Shown here: positions 32,889 through 45,205 of the stretch, one piece after another
Layout of the letters: every line of letters starts with the position of its first letter
Position numbering within the stretch: the stretch's first letter is position 1
Source of the DNA: Aegilops tauschii subsp. strangulata
Lineage: Eukaryota > Streptophyta > Magnoliopsida > Poales > Poaceae
Direction of reading: 5' to 3'
Length of the DNA: 64,000 nucleotides
NCBI RefSeq assembly: GCF_002575655.3
Contig: NC_053037.3
Location: 501,464,544 to 501,528,543, forward strand
Translations under genes and position numbers: made by a program
The notes under the pieces: generated by a model
What the model saw: the letters and a program-made list of their open reading frames with translations, nothing else
Databases searched by the model: none
What the model was told of the DNA's origin: nothing

Positions 32889-33071
32889 GTGAAGTTCCTT
32901 TGGTAAGGAAACTTTTATATAGTGTGCTGAAATTTACTGTTACTTGTTACTATGGAAAACAATCCTTTGAGGGGATTGTTCGGGGTATCTTCACCTCGAC
33001 CGTAAGAGCAAAGAGTTGCTCCTCAACCTACTGCACCTACAGAAAATATTTAGCATGAAATTGCTTCGGGT

Positions 33072-34147
33072 ATGATAGAGAAACTGATAGCTAATGCTTA
33101 TGCAGGAGATGGAACATTACATCCCGATATGCACCTAATCTATGTGGATGAAGTTCGTGAATTATTTAAGCTTGGAGGTATGCCCGAGGATGTGGTCAAG
33201 AAGAAGGTCTTCCCTTTATATTTGAAGGGAAAGGCATTGACATGGTATAGGCTATTGGATGATATTGGATCATGGAACTACAACCGATTGAAATTGGAAT
33301 TTCATCAGAAGTTTTATTCTATGCATCTGGTTCATCGTGATCGGAATTATATATATGTAATTTTTGGCCTCGTGAAAGAGAAAGTATCACTCAAGCTTGG
33401 GGGAGGCTTAAGTCAATCTTATATTCATGCCCCAATCATGAGCTCTCAAGAGAAATTATTATTCAAAAATTTTATGCTCGGCTTTCTCATAATGATCGAT
33501 CCATGCTCGATACTTCTTGTACTGGCTCCTATATGAAGAAGGATATCGGCTTCAAATGGGATATATTGGAAAGAATTGAACGCAACTCTGAAGATTGGGA
33601 ACTCGACGAAGGTAAGGAGTCAGGTATAAACCTTCAGTTTGATTGTGTTAAATCTTTTATGGATACCGATGCTTTTCGTGATTTTAGCACTAAATATGGA
33701 CTTGACTTTGAGATAGTAGCTTCTTCCTGTGAATCTTTTGCTACTCATGTTGATCTCCCTGAGGAGAAGTGGTTTAAATATCATCCTCCCATTGAAGTTA
33801 AAGTAGTAGAACCTATTAAAGTTGAAGGAGAAACTATTACTTATAATGTTGATCCTATTGTTCCTACTGCTTATATTGAGAAACCACCATTCCCTGTTAG
33901 AATAAATGATCATGCTAAAGCTTCAACTATGGTCAACAAAAGTTACATTAGAACACCCAAACCCCCTGAGCAAATCAAAGTTGAACCTAGTATTGCTATG
34001 GTTAAAGATCTCTTGGTTGATAATATTGATGGGCATGTTATTTATTTCTGTGATGAAGCTGCTAGAATTGCCAAACCTGATACTAAAGATAAACATAGAC
34101 CTATTGTTGGCATGCCTTTTGTTTATGTTAAAATAGGAGATCATTGA
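33072..34147 (+). pseudogene. gag of the Athila-like element, damaged
   Basis: The first frame (from MIEKLIANAYAGDGTLHPDM) contains FKLGGMPEDVVKKKVFPLYL and KGKALTWYRLL, the retrotransposon Gag capsid pattern. It loses phase around 33,360-33,520. A second frame (33,503-34,147) carries the spacer region up to the protease, including VDLPEEKWFKYHPP, and ends at TGA 34,145-34,147, in phase with the protease that follows. Gag would form the intracellular particle that packages element RNA. No zinc knuckle CCHC is visible. Confidence 0.7.
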
Positions 34148-35122
34148 TATCATGGCTTATGTGATGCTGGTGCTAGTGTGAGTGCAATTCCTTATACTTT
34201 GTACAAAGAAATTATGAATGATATTGCACCTGCTGAGATAGAAGATATTGATGTGACTATTAAGCTTGCTAATAGAGATACTATATCACCAATTGGGATT
34301 GTAAGAGATGTTGAAGTCTTGTGTGGGAAAATAAAATATCCTTCTGATTTTCTTGTTCTTGCTTCCCCACAAGATAATTTTTGTCCCTTTATATTTGGTA
34401 GACCCTTCTTCAATACTGTTAATGCAAAGATAGACTGTGAGAAAGATATTGTTATAGTTGGTTTAGGGGATATGTCTCATGATTTTAATTTCTCTAAATT
34501 TCATAGACAACCCCATTATAAAGAATTGCCTAGTAAGGATGAAATTATTGGTCTTGCTTCTATTGTCGTTCCTCCTGCTAATCCTTTAGAACAATATTTG
34601 CTAGACCATGAAAATGATATGTTTATGAATGAAAGAAGGGAAATAGATGAAGTATTCTTTAATCAAGGGCCCATTTTGAAACACAATTTGCCTGTTGAAA
34701 TCCTTGGGGATCCTCCTCCACCTAAAGGTGATCCCGTGTTTGAGCTTAAGCAATTACCTAATACTCTGAAATATGCTTATCTTAATGAAAAGAAGATATA
34801 TCCTGTTATTATTAGTGCTAACCTTTCAGAGCATGAAGAAAAGAAATTATTGAAAACTCTGAAGAAGCACCGCGCCTCTACTGGATCTACTCTATGTCAG
34901 CACAAAATTAAATTAGAGAAAGATGCTAAACCAGTTGTTGATCACCAACGACGGTTAAATCCTAAGATGAAAGAAGTGGTAAGAAATGAAATACTAAAGC
35001 TTCTGGAGGCAGGTATAATTTATCCTATTGCTGATAGTCAAAGGGTAAGTCCTGTTCATTGTGTCCCTAAGAAGGGAGGTATTACTATTGTTCCTAATGA
35101 TAAGAGTGAATTGATTCCATAA
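34148..35122 (+). pseudogene. Protease and start of reverse transcriptase (Athila-like)
   Basis: In phase with the preceding frame after a TGA. The aspartic protease site reads CDAGASVSAIPYTLY, the D-x-G-A form used by Athila-group proteases, followed by the FIFGRPFF flap-side motif. The linker passes through PHYKELPSK. The reverse transcriptase starts with LKKHRASTGSTLCQHKIKLE and EVVRNEILKLLEAGIIYPI. The frame ends at TAA (35,120-35,122) where related elements would have a glutamine codon. Confidence 0.75.
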
Positions 35123-36073
35123 AGAATTGTTACAGGTTATAGAATGGTAATTGATTTGCGCAAATTAAATAAAGCTACTAGAAAAGATCATTACCCTCTA
35201 CGTTTTATTGACCAAGTTCTAGAAAGATTATCCAAGCATACACATTTTTTCTTTCTAGATGGTTATTCTGGTTTCTCTCAAATACCCGTGTCAAAATATG
35301 ATCAAGAGAAAACCACTTGTACATGCCCTTTCGGTACCTTTGCTTATAGACGTATGCCTTTTGGTTTATGCCATGCACCTGCTGCCTTTCAAAGATGACT
35401 GCTATATTCTCTGATTTCTGTGAAAAGATTGTTGAGGTTTTCATGGATGATTTCTCAATTTACCGAACTTCTTTTGAGGATTGCTTAAGCAACGATTTTC
35501 GAGTTTTGCAGAGATGTGAAGAAAATAATCTTGTACGGAATTGGGAGAAGTGCCACTTTATGGTTAATGAAGGTATTGTTTTGGGGCATAAAATTTCTGA
35601 AAGAGGTATTGAAGTTGATAAAGCTAAAGTAGATGCTATTGAAAAGATGCCGTGTCCTAAAGATATCAAAGGTATAAGAAGTTTCCTTGGTCATGCTGGC
35701 TTCTATATGAGATTTATTAAAGACTTGTCTAAAATTTCTAGGCCTCTCACTAATCTCTTACAAAAATATGTTCCTTTTGTTTTTGATGATGATTGTGTTG
35801 AAGCCTTTGAAATACTTAAGAAAGCCTTGATTTCTGCACCTATTGTTTAGCCACCTGATTGGAATTTACCCTTTGAAATTAATTGTGATGGTAGTGATTA
35901 TGCTGTTGGTGTTGTTGTCGGACAAAGAGTTGATAAGAAATTAAATGTTATCCAGTATGCTAGTAAAACTCTAGGTTGTGCCCAGAGAAATTATGCTAGC
36001 ACTGAAAAAGAATTTTTAGTAGTTGTATTTGCATGTGATAAGCTCAGACCTTATATTTGTAACTGTTCACACT
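35123..36073 (+). pseudogene. Reverse transcriptase and RNase H (Athila-like)
   Basis: After the TAA the same phase continues with TGYRMVIDLRKLNKATRKDH, FFFLDGYSGFSQIPV and FGTFAYRRMPFGLCHAPAAF. A short deletion after FQR (near 35,395) shifts the frame. The catalytic motif is in the new frame as VEVFMDDFSIY (F-M-D-D). Then come the thumb (GHKISERGIEVDKAKVDAI and FLGHAGFYMRFIKD), a TAG at 35,848, the RNase H start NCDGSDYAVGVVV and its [17 protein letters not shown], and a further phase change near 36,055. The enzyme is not functional in this copy. Confidence 0.8.
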
Positions 36074-37642
36074 GATCATGCTGCTATTAAATATCTTATG
36101 GAAAAGAAAGATGCTAAACCTAGACTTATTAGACGGGTTCTCATGCTACAAGAATTTGATTTGCATATTATAGATAGAACGGGAGCTGAGAACCCCGTTG
36201 CAGACAACTTGTCTAGGTTAGAAAATGTTCTTGATGCCCCACTACCTATTGATGATAGCTTTCCTGATGAACAATTAAATGTCATAAATGCTTCTCGTAG
36301 TACTCCATGGTATGCTGATTATGCGAATTATATTATTGCTAAATTTATACCACCTAGTTTCACATACCAGCAAAAGAAAAAGTTTTTCTATGATTTAAGA
36401 CATTACTTTTGGGATGATACACACCTTTATAAAGAAGGAGTAGATTGTGTTACTAGGCGTTGTGTACCTAAGCATGAACAGGAACAGATCCTACGCAGGT
36501 GCCACTCCGAGTCTTACGGAGGACACCACGCTGGAGACAGAACTACACATAAGGTATTGCAATCCGGTTTCTATTGGCCCACTCTCTTTAAGGATGCCCA
36601 TAAGTTTGTCTTGTCATGTGATGAGTGCCAGTGAATTGGTAATATTAGTAGACGTCAGGAAATGCCTATGAACTATTCACTTTTATTGAACCATTTGATG
36701 TTTGGGTCTTTGATTATATGGGACCTTTTCCTTCCTCTAATGGGTATACACATATTTTAGTTGCTGTTGATTACGTTACTAAGTGGGTAGAAGCTATTCC
36801 AACTAGCAGTGCTGATCATAACACTTCTATTAAGATCTTAACGAAATTATTTTTCCGAGGTTTGGTGTCCCTAGATATTTAATGACTCATGGTGGTTCAC
36901 ATTTTATTCATGGTGCTTTCCGTAAAATGCTTGCTAAGTATGATGTTAATCATAGAATTGCATCTCCTTATCATCCTCAGTCTAGTGGTCAAGTAGAATT
37001 GAGTAATAGAGAGATTAAATTAATTTTGCAAAAGATTGTCAATAGATCTAGAAAGAATTGATCTAAGAAACTTGATGATGCATTGTGGACTTATAGAACT
37101 GCTTATAAGAATCCTATGGGTATGTCTCCGTATAAAATGGTTTATGGAAAAGCATGTCACTTACCTCTTGAACTAGAACATAAGGCATATTGGGCTATTA
37201 AAGAGCTCAAATATGATTTCAAACTTGCCGGTGAGAAAAGGTTATTTGACAATAGCTCACTTGATGACTGCAGAACCCAAGGCTATGAGAATGCCAAGTT
37301 GTTTAAAGAAAAAGTAAAAAGATGGCATGATAAAGGATACAAAAGCGTGAGTTTAATGTAGGTGATCATGTTTTGCTATACAACTCTCGTTTAAGATTTT
37401 TTTGCAGGAAAGCTTCTCTCTAAATGGGAAGGCCCTTACATCATCGAGGATGTCTATCATTCCGGTGCCATAAAAATCAACAATGCAGAAGGTACAAATA
37501 CAAAGGTGGTAAACGGTCAAAGAATCAAACATTACATCTCAGGTACTCCCATAAATGTTTTGACCAACATTATTGACACTGTAACACCGGAGGAGTACAT
37601 AAGGGACACTTTCCAGGATGTTTCAGACTCCGAAAAGGAATA
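36023..37642 (+). pseudogene. RNase H end and integrase (Athila-like)
   Basis: The frame resumes with [19 protein letters not shown] and DNLSRLEN, then the zinc-binding HSESYGGHH and CDECQ, followed by TGA at 36,632-36,634 in place of an arginine codon. The core appears in pieces: [12 protein letters not shown] and [10 protein letters not shown], then H-G-G-S-HF (the second catalytic aspartate of TDGGSHF reads TH here), then PYHPQSSGQVELSNRE, MSPYKMVYGKACHLP, and a damaged C-terminus with KWEGPYIIEDVYHSGAIK. Several frameshifts and stops (for example near 36,880, 37,060, 37,360 and 37,400) are present. It is more decayed than the minus-strand copy. Confidence 0.8.
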
Positions 37643-39392
37643 GGTATGTGGTACGGTAAGTAAACCGACTCCAAAATGTTTCCAATGATAATTTTTCTCC
37701 ATTTTGGAATATTAAAAAAGTAGGAAAATTAAAATTAGTACGAAAGAGACGCGAGGCCACCACAAGGGTGGAGGGCACGCCCCACCCCCTGGGCGCGCCC
37801 CCTATCCTTGTGGCCACCTCGTGTGCCCTCCGGACTCCGTTTTCTCGCTCAATACTTCTTATGGCCGGTAAAAATTCATTATATAACCTCCCAACGGTTT
37901 TGACCACAATACCACAACAAGATCCTCTGTTTTCATTTTGAGTTGTTCCTGCAACAGATTTGGAGCAAGATGTCTTCGCAAGAGTCGGTCGGGGATAGTC
38001 GGGTATCTCACCCAGCACCAGGTCCAAGAGCAAACAGCGATGCTAACCGCTTCGGCCAGCAACGGAGGAAGAGATGGAGGCTGACTTGAAAAGAGTGGAT
38101 GCCATGGAGGAGGATCAAGAAGTTACCTCTCGTCTCCATACCAGATTCATGCTGGAGGAACTTCAGACTGTAGCAATACCAAATTTGGTTATCCGTCCCA
38201 ATGCTAGATTTCTCTCTTATGAAAATATGAAAAAGAGTGTTGCTTTTTCTCCCGCAGCAAGGAAACATCCATGGGTGGATGGAGCTCTAGCCATCACGGG
38301 TAAACTTCGCAAGGAACTAATGGATCTTAAGCAGTAAATTAATAAGCTCGAGGAAGAGAATCGTATCCTAAGGGGCATCACCGCGAAGAATATCACATCA
38401 CCACCTCCGAAGAAAGAGATATAATTAGATGGGTATGGTCACTCCCCTTGGAAACTGCCAAGCTTGGGGGAGTTGCCCCGGTATCGTATCACCATCACAT
38501 CTTTATCTTTATCATTTTTCTTAGTTCGATCCTTTCGGTTATATCTTGATCTAGTAGAATAAAGTTTTAGTGTGATCTAGCCTTGAGTTTTGCCTTATGT
38601 TCCCTCTATGTAATCAAGTCCGTGAGTTATATATAATAAAGAGTAGTTTTGATTTGAGGGCTTTGCTATCTTGCTATGATCTTGAGGGGATAAAATTAAA
38701 GAAAGGATAAAAAGAAATAAAGGGATCATATATTGATCTTATGGAGAGTAATGACTTCACATATACACAGTATGATGAACAAAAGTTGTTGTGAGTTGAC
38801 AAACATAGTTTTGGTCATTGTTGCAATTAATAGTAAGTAACAAAGAAAGAGAGGCTTCACATATAAATTACTATCTTGGACATCTTTTGTAATTGTGAGC
38901 ACTCTTTAAAATATGACATGCTAAAAGGTTGATGTTGGACAAGGAAGACAACATAATAGGTTATGTTTTCCTATATCCGAATAGGAGTTATATTGTCATG
39001 GATCATCCAACATGTTGAGTTTGCCTTTCCCTCTCATGCTAGCCAAATTCTTTGCAACAAGTAGAGATACTACTTGTGCTTCCAAACGTCCCTAAACCCA
39101 GTTTTGCCATGAGAGTCCACCATACCTACCTATGGATTGTGTAAGATCCTTCAAGTAAGTTGTCATCAGTGCAAGCAATAAAAATTGCTCTCTAAATATG
39201 TATGATCTTTTAGTGTGAAGAACATAAGCTTTATAAGAACTTGTGATATGGAAGAAACAAAAGCGATGGACTGCATAATAAAGGTCCTTATCACAAGCGG
39301 CAATATAAAGTGACATTCTTTTGCATTAAGATTTTGTATATCCAACCATAAAAGTGCATGACAAGCTCTGCTTCCCTCTGCGAAGGGCCCAT
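37643..39392 (+). other. 3' non-coding region of the Athila-like element
   Basis: It matches the reverse complement of about 10,930-12,570 in the minus-strand copy, including the internal AAGCTTGGGGGAGTTGCCCC word at 38,460. It breaks off at GAAGGGCCCAT (39,392), where the other copy continues with CTTTTACTTTTTT; the CACTA element entered here. A short open frame at 38,074-38,337 (MEADLKRVDAMEEDQEVTSR) is not obviously conserved. Confidence 0.75.
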
Positions 39393-39620
39393 CACTACAA
39401 AAAAATACACTTCCGTGATGATACATGTTTGTCACAGTAGGTCGCGTTTTTTGTCATGGATGTACATTCATGACAAATTTATGACAGAATCAAGATAGTC
39501 ATACCTGTGCTGTCGTAGAAGTGTTCCATGACATTACCAAAATTATCATCACGGAAGTGTCCACTTCCATGACGATAAATCGCGCGTCACAGAAGTGCTT
39601 TCGTCAAGGGTGACCGACAC
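39393..39620. repeat. CACTA terminal and subterminal inverted words
   Basis: ACACTTCCGTGATGAT at 39,408 is matched by inverted ATCATCACGGAAGTGT at 39,546 and by CACTTCCATGACGAT at 39,562. The first 230 bases can therefore fold back on themselves. GTCATGGATGTACATTCATG at 39,453 is also palindromic. Confidence 0.75.
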
Positions 39621-39824
39621 GTGGCATCCACCATAACGGAACGCTGTTAAGCTATCGGGTCGGGTTTTGGATCTGATAACCCGTTAACAGCCCCGACCAA
39701 TGGGGATTTTCCACGTGTAAAATCATCATTGGCTGGAGGAGACACGTGTCAGGTCCGCGTTGGCACAGGTGTCACTCATCCAATGGGCGAGACGCGCCTA
39801 TGATATGTTGACTTGTGGACCGGC

Positions 39825-40680
39825 CCATCAAGTTTAAATGGGCCGGCCCAACTGAAGGCCCACAAGATTTTGTGGACCATAATGGGCCGGCCCAGCTAAA
39901 GGCCCACGAGATTTTGTGGACCATAATGGGCTGGCCCAGCTAAAGGCCCGCAAGATTTTGCGGGCCATAATGGGCCGACCCAGGTAAAGGCCCACAAGAT
40001 TTTTGTGTGCCATAATGGGCCGGCCCAGGTAAAGGCCCACAAGATTCTTGCGGATCATAATGGGCCAGCACAGCTAAAGGCCCACGAGATTTCGCCGACA
40101 TTAATGGGCCGGCCCAGCTGTAGGCCCACAAGATTTTGAGGACCCTAGTAGGCTGGCCCATTAACTGGCTGCCATGTTTTGGGCCAAATGCTGGCCCATA
40201 TTTGATCCGGTCCATTAATGGCCTGCCACGCTCCGGGCCTAATAGTGGCCCATATGAGATCCGGCCCGTTAAAAGCCTACCACGTTCTGGGCCAAATTAC
40301 GGCCCAGATCAGGTCCGGCCCTTTAAGAGGCTTTGGGCTCAATTATGGCCCAGATCAGATTCGGCCCGTCAACTGGACACTATGCTTTTGGGCCCACTTG
40401 CTAAAGGCCCACTTAGTAATTCGGCCTGATATTAGTTTTGGCCTGTTAAGGGCCCGTTTAACATTTCGCCCTATATTAATTACGGCCTATTAGAAGCCCG
40501 TCATATAGTTGGGCCTAACTACGGCCCGGTTTGCATCCGGCCTGCTTGCAGCCGATATTTGATTGGGCCAAACAAGGACCGAGACAATTTTGGCCTGTTA
40601 AAAGCCCGTGATTTGATTCGCACAATCATGGGCCGGGGTTCATTTCGGGCTGCTGCCGGCCCGGGAGCTGTTCGGCACGT
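39825..40680. repeat. GGGCCGGCCCA tandem subterminal array
   Basis: Six to seven units of about 58-60 bp (39,835-40,145) have the form ATGGGCCGGCCCAGCTAAAG, GCCCACAAGATTTTG, TGGACCATA. Beyond 40,145 the units decay into alternating GGCCCA/TGGGCC words down to about 40,680. GGGCCGGCCC is a palindrome. Several overlapping open frames here are by-products of the repeat. Confidence 0.85.
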
Positions 40681-40789
40681 TTCAGGCCCAACCTACATCG
40701 TGATTGCATGACGGCCCGATTATGTACCGTAATTTTACGGTTTGGCCGGTTTACTGCGAAGACATGATATATATACAGTAAAATAACTG

Positions 40790-42327
40790 CAGCATCATGA
40801 ATAAGAAAAGACCTAGACTATACAATAAAGAAATTACGGCATATTACATCCACTGGGCATCAAAGTTTGCCACTATGATAATAAAGCACAAGCAGACAGC
40901 AGATTACATACACTGGGCATCAAAGATCGCCACCAGTGCAAATAAACACGCCGACAAAATAATATACAAAACCGACAGCACTTCAATAGAGTTCAAGAAA
41001 GGTTAGCCCTACTGGGGAGCTGCAGCGCAAGCAGCTGAGCAAGATGATGAGACTGCGCTTGTTCAACACTTATATCTTCCTCACTCTGAAAGATAAACAT
41101 GCAGACAGATGACAGGTTTTGCACATAAAAGTATCAGTGCTAACAATTCATCACATTTCTTACTGACGAATAAAGTGACACAGTTTAAAATTGCATTAAC
41201 ACAATATGGTATTGTTCAGGTCAAGACATGGCCGGAAATGACATTGTGAAGGAGTTGGCAGATTCACGACACCACTGGATTACAGATCAAGAACTCATAA
41301 GTATCAATGGTTAGTGTGTTGTCAATTTATACCATTTCAGATTGGCAAATAAAGAGACGGTGTAAATAATAGTAGAATGATATGACATTGTTCATAGTTA
41401 AGACATTGCAGAATATGACATTGTGCTGTAGTGGGTAGGTTCACCACACCACTGGATTACGGATGAAGAACAGAAGCATACATGCAGTGCAAAAGAAGAT
41501 CACTTGCTCTGTATAGTTTAATTTACATGGTATGAAGAAGGAACTTGGTTGTACAACTGAAAACTTAAATTGAGAAAGGACAAACTTTTGTTTATGAACT
41601 ACATAATAAACTTAAAACAAGCAATTTGATGCAAACACCAAAAATAAACAGCTGTTACAGTCATGCCTAACCAAATATATACAACAAAGTTTGAAGGCTT
41701 GAGATGGACAAACTTACATTATTGGTGAAGACAGGCTCTATAAAGGCCTTGTCCATGCTGATGGGGGGGGGCAATTCAAGAAGTTTACCACATAATCTTC
41801 TTCAAAAGCATTGCCTTTATTCTACATTTTGTTAAGAGTAAATATAGTTGTGATAATATACGAAAAAATGGAGAATATTTAAGATAAGATGAAGAGTGAT
41901 GCTACATAACAAAGTAGCTATAAATGTAAGTGCGGTGATACAGGCAAAAGGTACTGCCAAGAGCAATGCACAGCTAAATTCTTCAGTACCAACCTTATGG
42001 TAAGAGTATATAGATCTGATGTGTAGAAAATGGAGGGCAAAGGAAAATAAGCTGCAGAGTGATGGTACATGAACAACTACCTGTCATTATAAGTACACTG
42101 ATAAAGGACAACATGTACTTACAAGAACAATGTAGAGCTAAAAAAACATTGGCATTGGATATATTCTACAGTAATGTAACCATTCATACAGATCAGATAA
42201 TTTGGAGCGAACAATTGATAAGCAAGCTATCATGCATACTGTTGTCACATAATGAACCAGGTATGTATGCAAGTACAGTGATACAGGACAATAGGTACTA
42301 ACAAGAGCAAATCAGCGGGCAGCATAT
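40790..42327. other. CACTA interior without a supported gene
   Basis: A/T-rich sequence with a duplicated word (CACTGGGCATCAAAG at 40,851 and 40,911) and a duplicated segment (CACCACTGGATTACAGATCAAGAAC at about 41,258 and its relative at 41,444). It may be the 3' untranslated or intronic part of the minus-strand gene that ends at 42,328. A run of nine G lies at 41,764. I see no exon that I can support. Confidence 0.45.
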
Positions 42328-45051
42328 TTACGATATCCTGTCGTTCTTGTCAAACCGGAATTCTTCTTCGAGCAGATTTCCAGCAAAAAAGATCCGTAAG
42401 GCACATGCGGAAAAGTAGAAGTTCAAATTGTCATGTGCTTTCATAGACAGTACCTCATCCTGGGAACGAGCCCAGTGCATAACAAGGTTTTTCCATTCAA
42501 TGTCTTCTAAATTTAGAACAGGAGACTTCACCGGAAATTCGTTTATAGACTTGCCATCAAAGTTTGATTTCCTCAGGTAACACCGATACTGCTGCAATGC
42601 TTCCTTGAAAAGCACAAGCAAGCTTTGCTCGTCATGACTATCCAGATTGACCCTCTCCTAGTTACAACAATGTAATGTAAATCATTGATGTGTTCAATCA
42701 GCAGAAAATAGGAAAATAATAACCATGAATAATAGCACTTACACGTAAGTTGGACAGGAAGATGTGAAAATGGTGTTTGTCTTCACAATAATCTTCCCAT
42801 GATGGGAATATATGCACGTAGTCCCGAACAACATTGAAAGCATTGTCTATTAAACTGGGAATAAATGGAATGGGGTTCCAATCTGCAGGAATTGGCCGTC
42901 TCTGCAGTTGGGATAGGCCTTCGGCCGGTGGACTTGCTGTACTTTTTGCTGGAGTGGGATTTTTCTGTGGTACAGCTGGTGCTATGGCAAATGAAATCGG
43001 TATACCTTTTGCTGGAGTGCAGGTCCTGTGTGGTGGGGCTAGTGGTGTGGCCAGCGAAGTATGGGTACAGTCTGCTGGAGTCGGTCCTACGTTTTGTGTC
43101 ATTGGTTGTACAGCCAATATAAGTGGGGTGCTGCCTGATTTCTCCGGCACCACCATGTTTTTCAAGGACTTTGCTGGTGCTCCTTCAGGTTCGGCAATCA
43201 CCCTCTTCCTTTTTTTATGTCTGATGCACAAGAACAACATTTGAGTGGAAAAACATGGTATGATGACAGATGGAATATGTATTGATAATGGATGGGCATG
43301 GGATCTCGACATATATGATGAGTAAACTAAGCAGATGGCGGCGCAACAAAGTAGAACAAATGCAAGACAACATATGCAAGATACCCGCAATCAATAAAAC
43401 ATTGCCAAATTAGAACAGGCACCTTAATGGGTGAATAGGCAGGCCATCTGCCTTTGACTCCTCGAGGTTAGAATAGTCATTAGGATCATATTCTGAACAA
43501 GAATCAACATGTGGGGAGCGTATGAGTTTCATTGCATCCAGAATGGCACTCAATGCCTTGGTGCCTATTTTGTAAGTCATTGCAGTGTTTAGCTTCAAGA
43601 GTGGACTGCTGCTAGTGCGACACAAAGCAGCTACACAGATCATAGTGTAGATATCACGGGGAAAACCGTAAGCATCAGAGTAAAATCAGCAAAGTGGAAC
43701 TTGCTGGAATATATGTGCTAGTATTGCCGGTACGGCTAGAAAGGCTTCGGATACCAGCTCTCTTCAAGTGAAGGTGTGGTACTGTTAATATAAGTGTTAG
43801 TCTCAAAGGCGACACAGCTCCCCGCATTTCCTTGCTATTCTTATAGGATTCAAGTGGGCAGGTGACTACAAATCCTATTCCTATGTTTACAAGATCCTAC
43901 GAATCAAAGAGGCTCAAAGTGTCCATCACAACCGACCGTATAGACCTCTACACTGCAAAAGTCCCTGCTCGTCTTCAGTACAAGGAACATACTGTACCAC
44001 TATCATACTCCCTCCGTTCCAAAATATAAGTCTTGGTAGAGATTTCCACTATGGATCACATACAGATGTATCCAAATACATTTTAGAGTGTAGATTCACT
44101 CATTTTGCTCCATATGTAGTCCATGGTGGAATCTATACAAAGACTTGTATTTAGGAACGGAGAGAGTACATATTAAAGAAGAATGGAAGAGGAACATGGT
44201 AAAGAAGAGCAAGCAGATTTTGGATAATAAAATGTTGGTTGCGCAGTGCCCACACATGATGAACCAGAGCGCATTAAGAATGCAACTCCAAGATGTCTCT
44301 CGACCATTTCAGGTGGTTGGATGAAGATCCTACATCTCCTAGCCCATCTTCTTCCTCATCTCTGATTCTTCCCATACAGAACACCGCATGGGCTATCGGC
44401 CGGACCACCAGTCCCCGCCGCCTGTGTTCCTCCGCACCCCACCCCCACCCCTGCCCCAACCCCCACCCGCGTCGAGTTTTCTTTGTTCGGGGAGGCCCCA
44501 CAACCACTCGAGCCCCTTCGTTCGCACCGGCGAACTCCGGCGAGCTCTGAAAAATCGACTGACCCAATTTTGAAATTTAGTCTACTGTGATTTAACTAGT
44601 GTGGAATATAAAAGGGGAAAACCATAAGCATTGGGAGTATAGTGTTGAGCGTGCCATGGCGGATCTAAAGGTGCAAACCGAACAAAGGCAACTTCGCAAC
44701 CAAGACAAGAAATCAGAGTAAAGCAGTGGCGATCTATTTTCTTGCTGCGATAAATAAGTTGAGCAGATACGAAAGAGTACCGCCTCTGGTGTGGCGCCGT
44801 GTACGCATCTGCTGAGAATTTGACGGTGCTGCGGTAGCGCTGGCTGTCGGCGGCGTGGAAGTAGATCTAGGAGGGTAGACGGTGGCGGCGGGGCGCGGTA
44901 GACGAGACGGTCGTAGGAGCGGCGCCGACAAGGTGGACGACGCCGGGGATGAAGCGAGAGGACGGGATGCAAGGATCCTGGTCCGAAGCCGTGGATGAGA
45001 GAGGTTGATCTCTTGTAATGGACGGCGGTGTCGGGGTATCAGCTCCGGCAT
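42328..45051 (-). CDS. CACTA-borne gene, several exons, unknown function
   Basis: The ATG at 45,051 (CCACCATGCCG) starts a proline/arginine/serine-rich frame (MPELIPRHRRPLQEINLSHP) open to 44,734. Later exons are better defined. One ends at 43,423 (…GLPIHPLR|GT) and contains TAMTYKIGTKALSAILDAMK. The next is 43,220-42,743, between CATCAG and GTAAGT, with HKKRKRVIAEPEG, a proline/threonine-rich middle and VRDYVHIFPSWEDYCEDKHH. The last is 42,657-42,328, from TAG|GAGAGGG to TAA, with FKEALQQYRCYLRKSNF and NLNFYFSACALRIFFAGNLL. Phases agree across both introns. Exons between 44,734 and 43,660 are unresolved. It may be the second, DNA-binding-type gene of a CACTA element; I recognise no named domain and saw no TNPD-type transposase. 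Confidence 0.55.
44008..44166. mobile_element. Stowaway MITE
   Basis: CTCCCTCCGTTCCAAAATAT opens the element and the complement of CTCTCTCCGTTCCTAAATAC closes it; TA lies on both sides (44,006-44,007 and 44,167-44,168). At 159 bp it is the typical size for this Tc1/mariner-derived MITE class. It lies in the intron region of the CACTA-borne gene. Confidence 0.9.
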
Positions 45052-45205
45052 GGTGGAGGAGGACGGCGGTGGATGGGGTGGCGGACGGCGGCGGACGGAG
45101 GAGGGTGGGGTGGAGAGGGTGTTTTGGCACCCACGGAGTACGAATGGGGAAAAGGGAGGTAGAGAGGAAGGGGAGAACCATGTATTCAGGGCGCGCTTGT
45201 CTCAA

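Larger units (their letters stand above)
24376..39392 (+). mobile_element. Athila-like Gypsy element (plus strand), nested
   Basis: The 5' LTR is in two parts (24,376-24,982 and 31,965-32,859) because Gypsy element 2 sits inside it. A primer-binding-like site, gag, protease, reverse transcriptase, RNase H and integrase follow, all on the plus strand and all interrupted. A 3' non-coding region then runs to 39,392, where a CACTA element begins. The 3' LTR is outside the window. It is the same family as the minus-strand element at 8,823-14,324, and the LTR lengths agree (1,502 and 1,505 bp). The first base pair of the 5' LTR reads AGATACG instead of TGATACG. Confidence 0.88.

Noticed and set aside
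38074..38337. An env-like ORF in the Athila 3' region
   Set aside because: At 87 codons it has no membrane segment or signal peptide, and I saw no matching conserved frame in the minus-strand copy.
39834..40429. Proteins with repeated GP-x-GPA motifs in the CACTA subterminal array
   Set aside because: The GGGCCGGCCCA repeat creates open frames on both strands; the peptide repeats follow the DNA repeat exactly.
44274..44567. A 97-codon minus-strand ORF as a separate gene
   Set aside because: A proline/arginine-rich shadow is equally open on the plus strand; there is no leader, domain or splice support.
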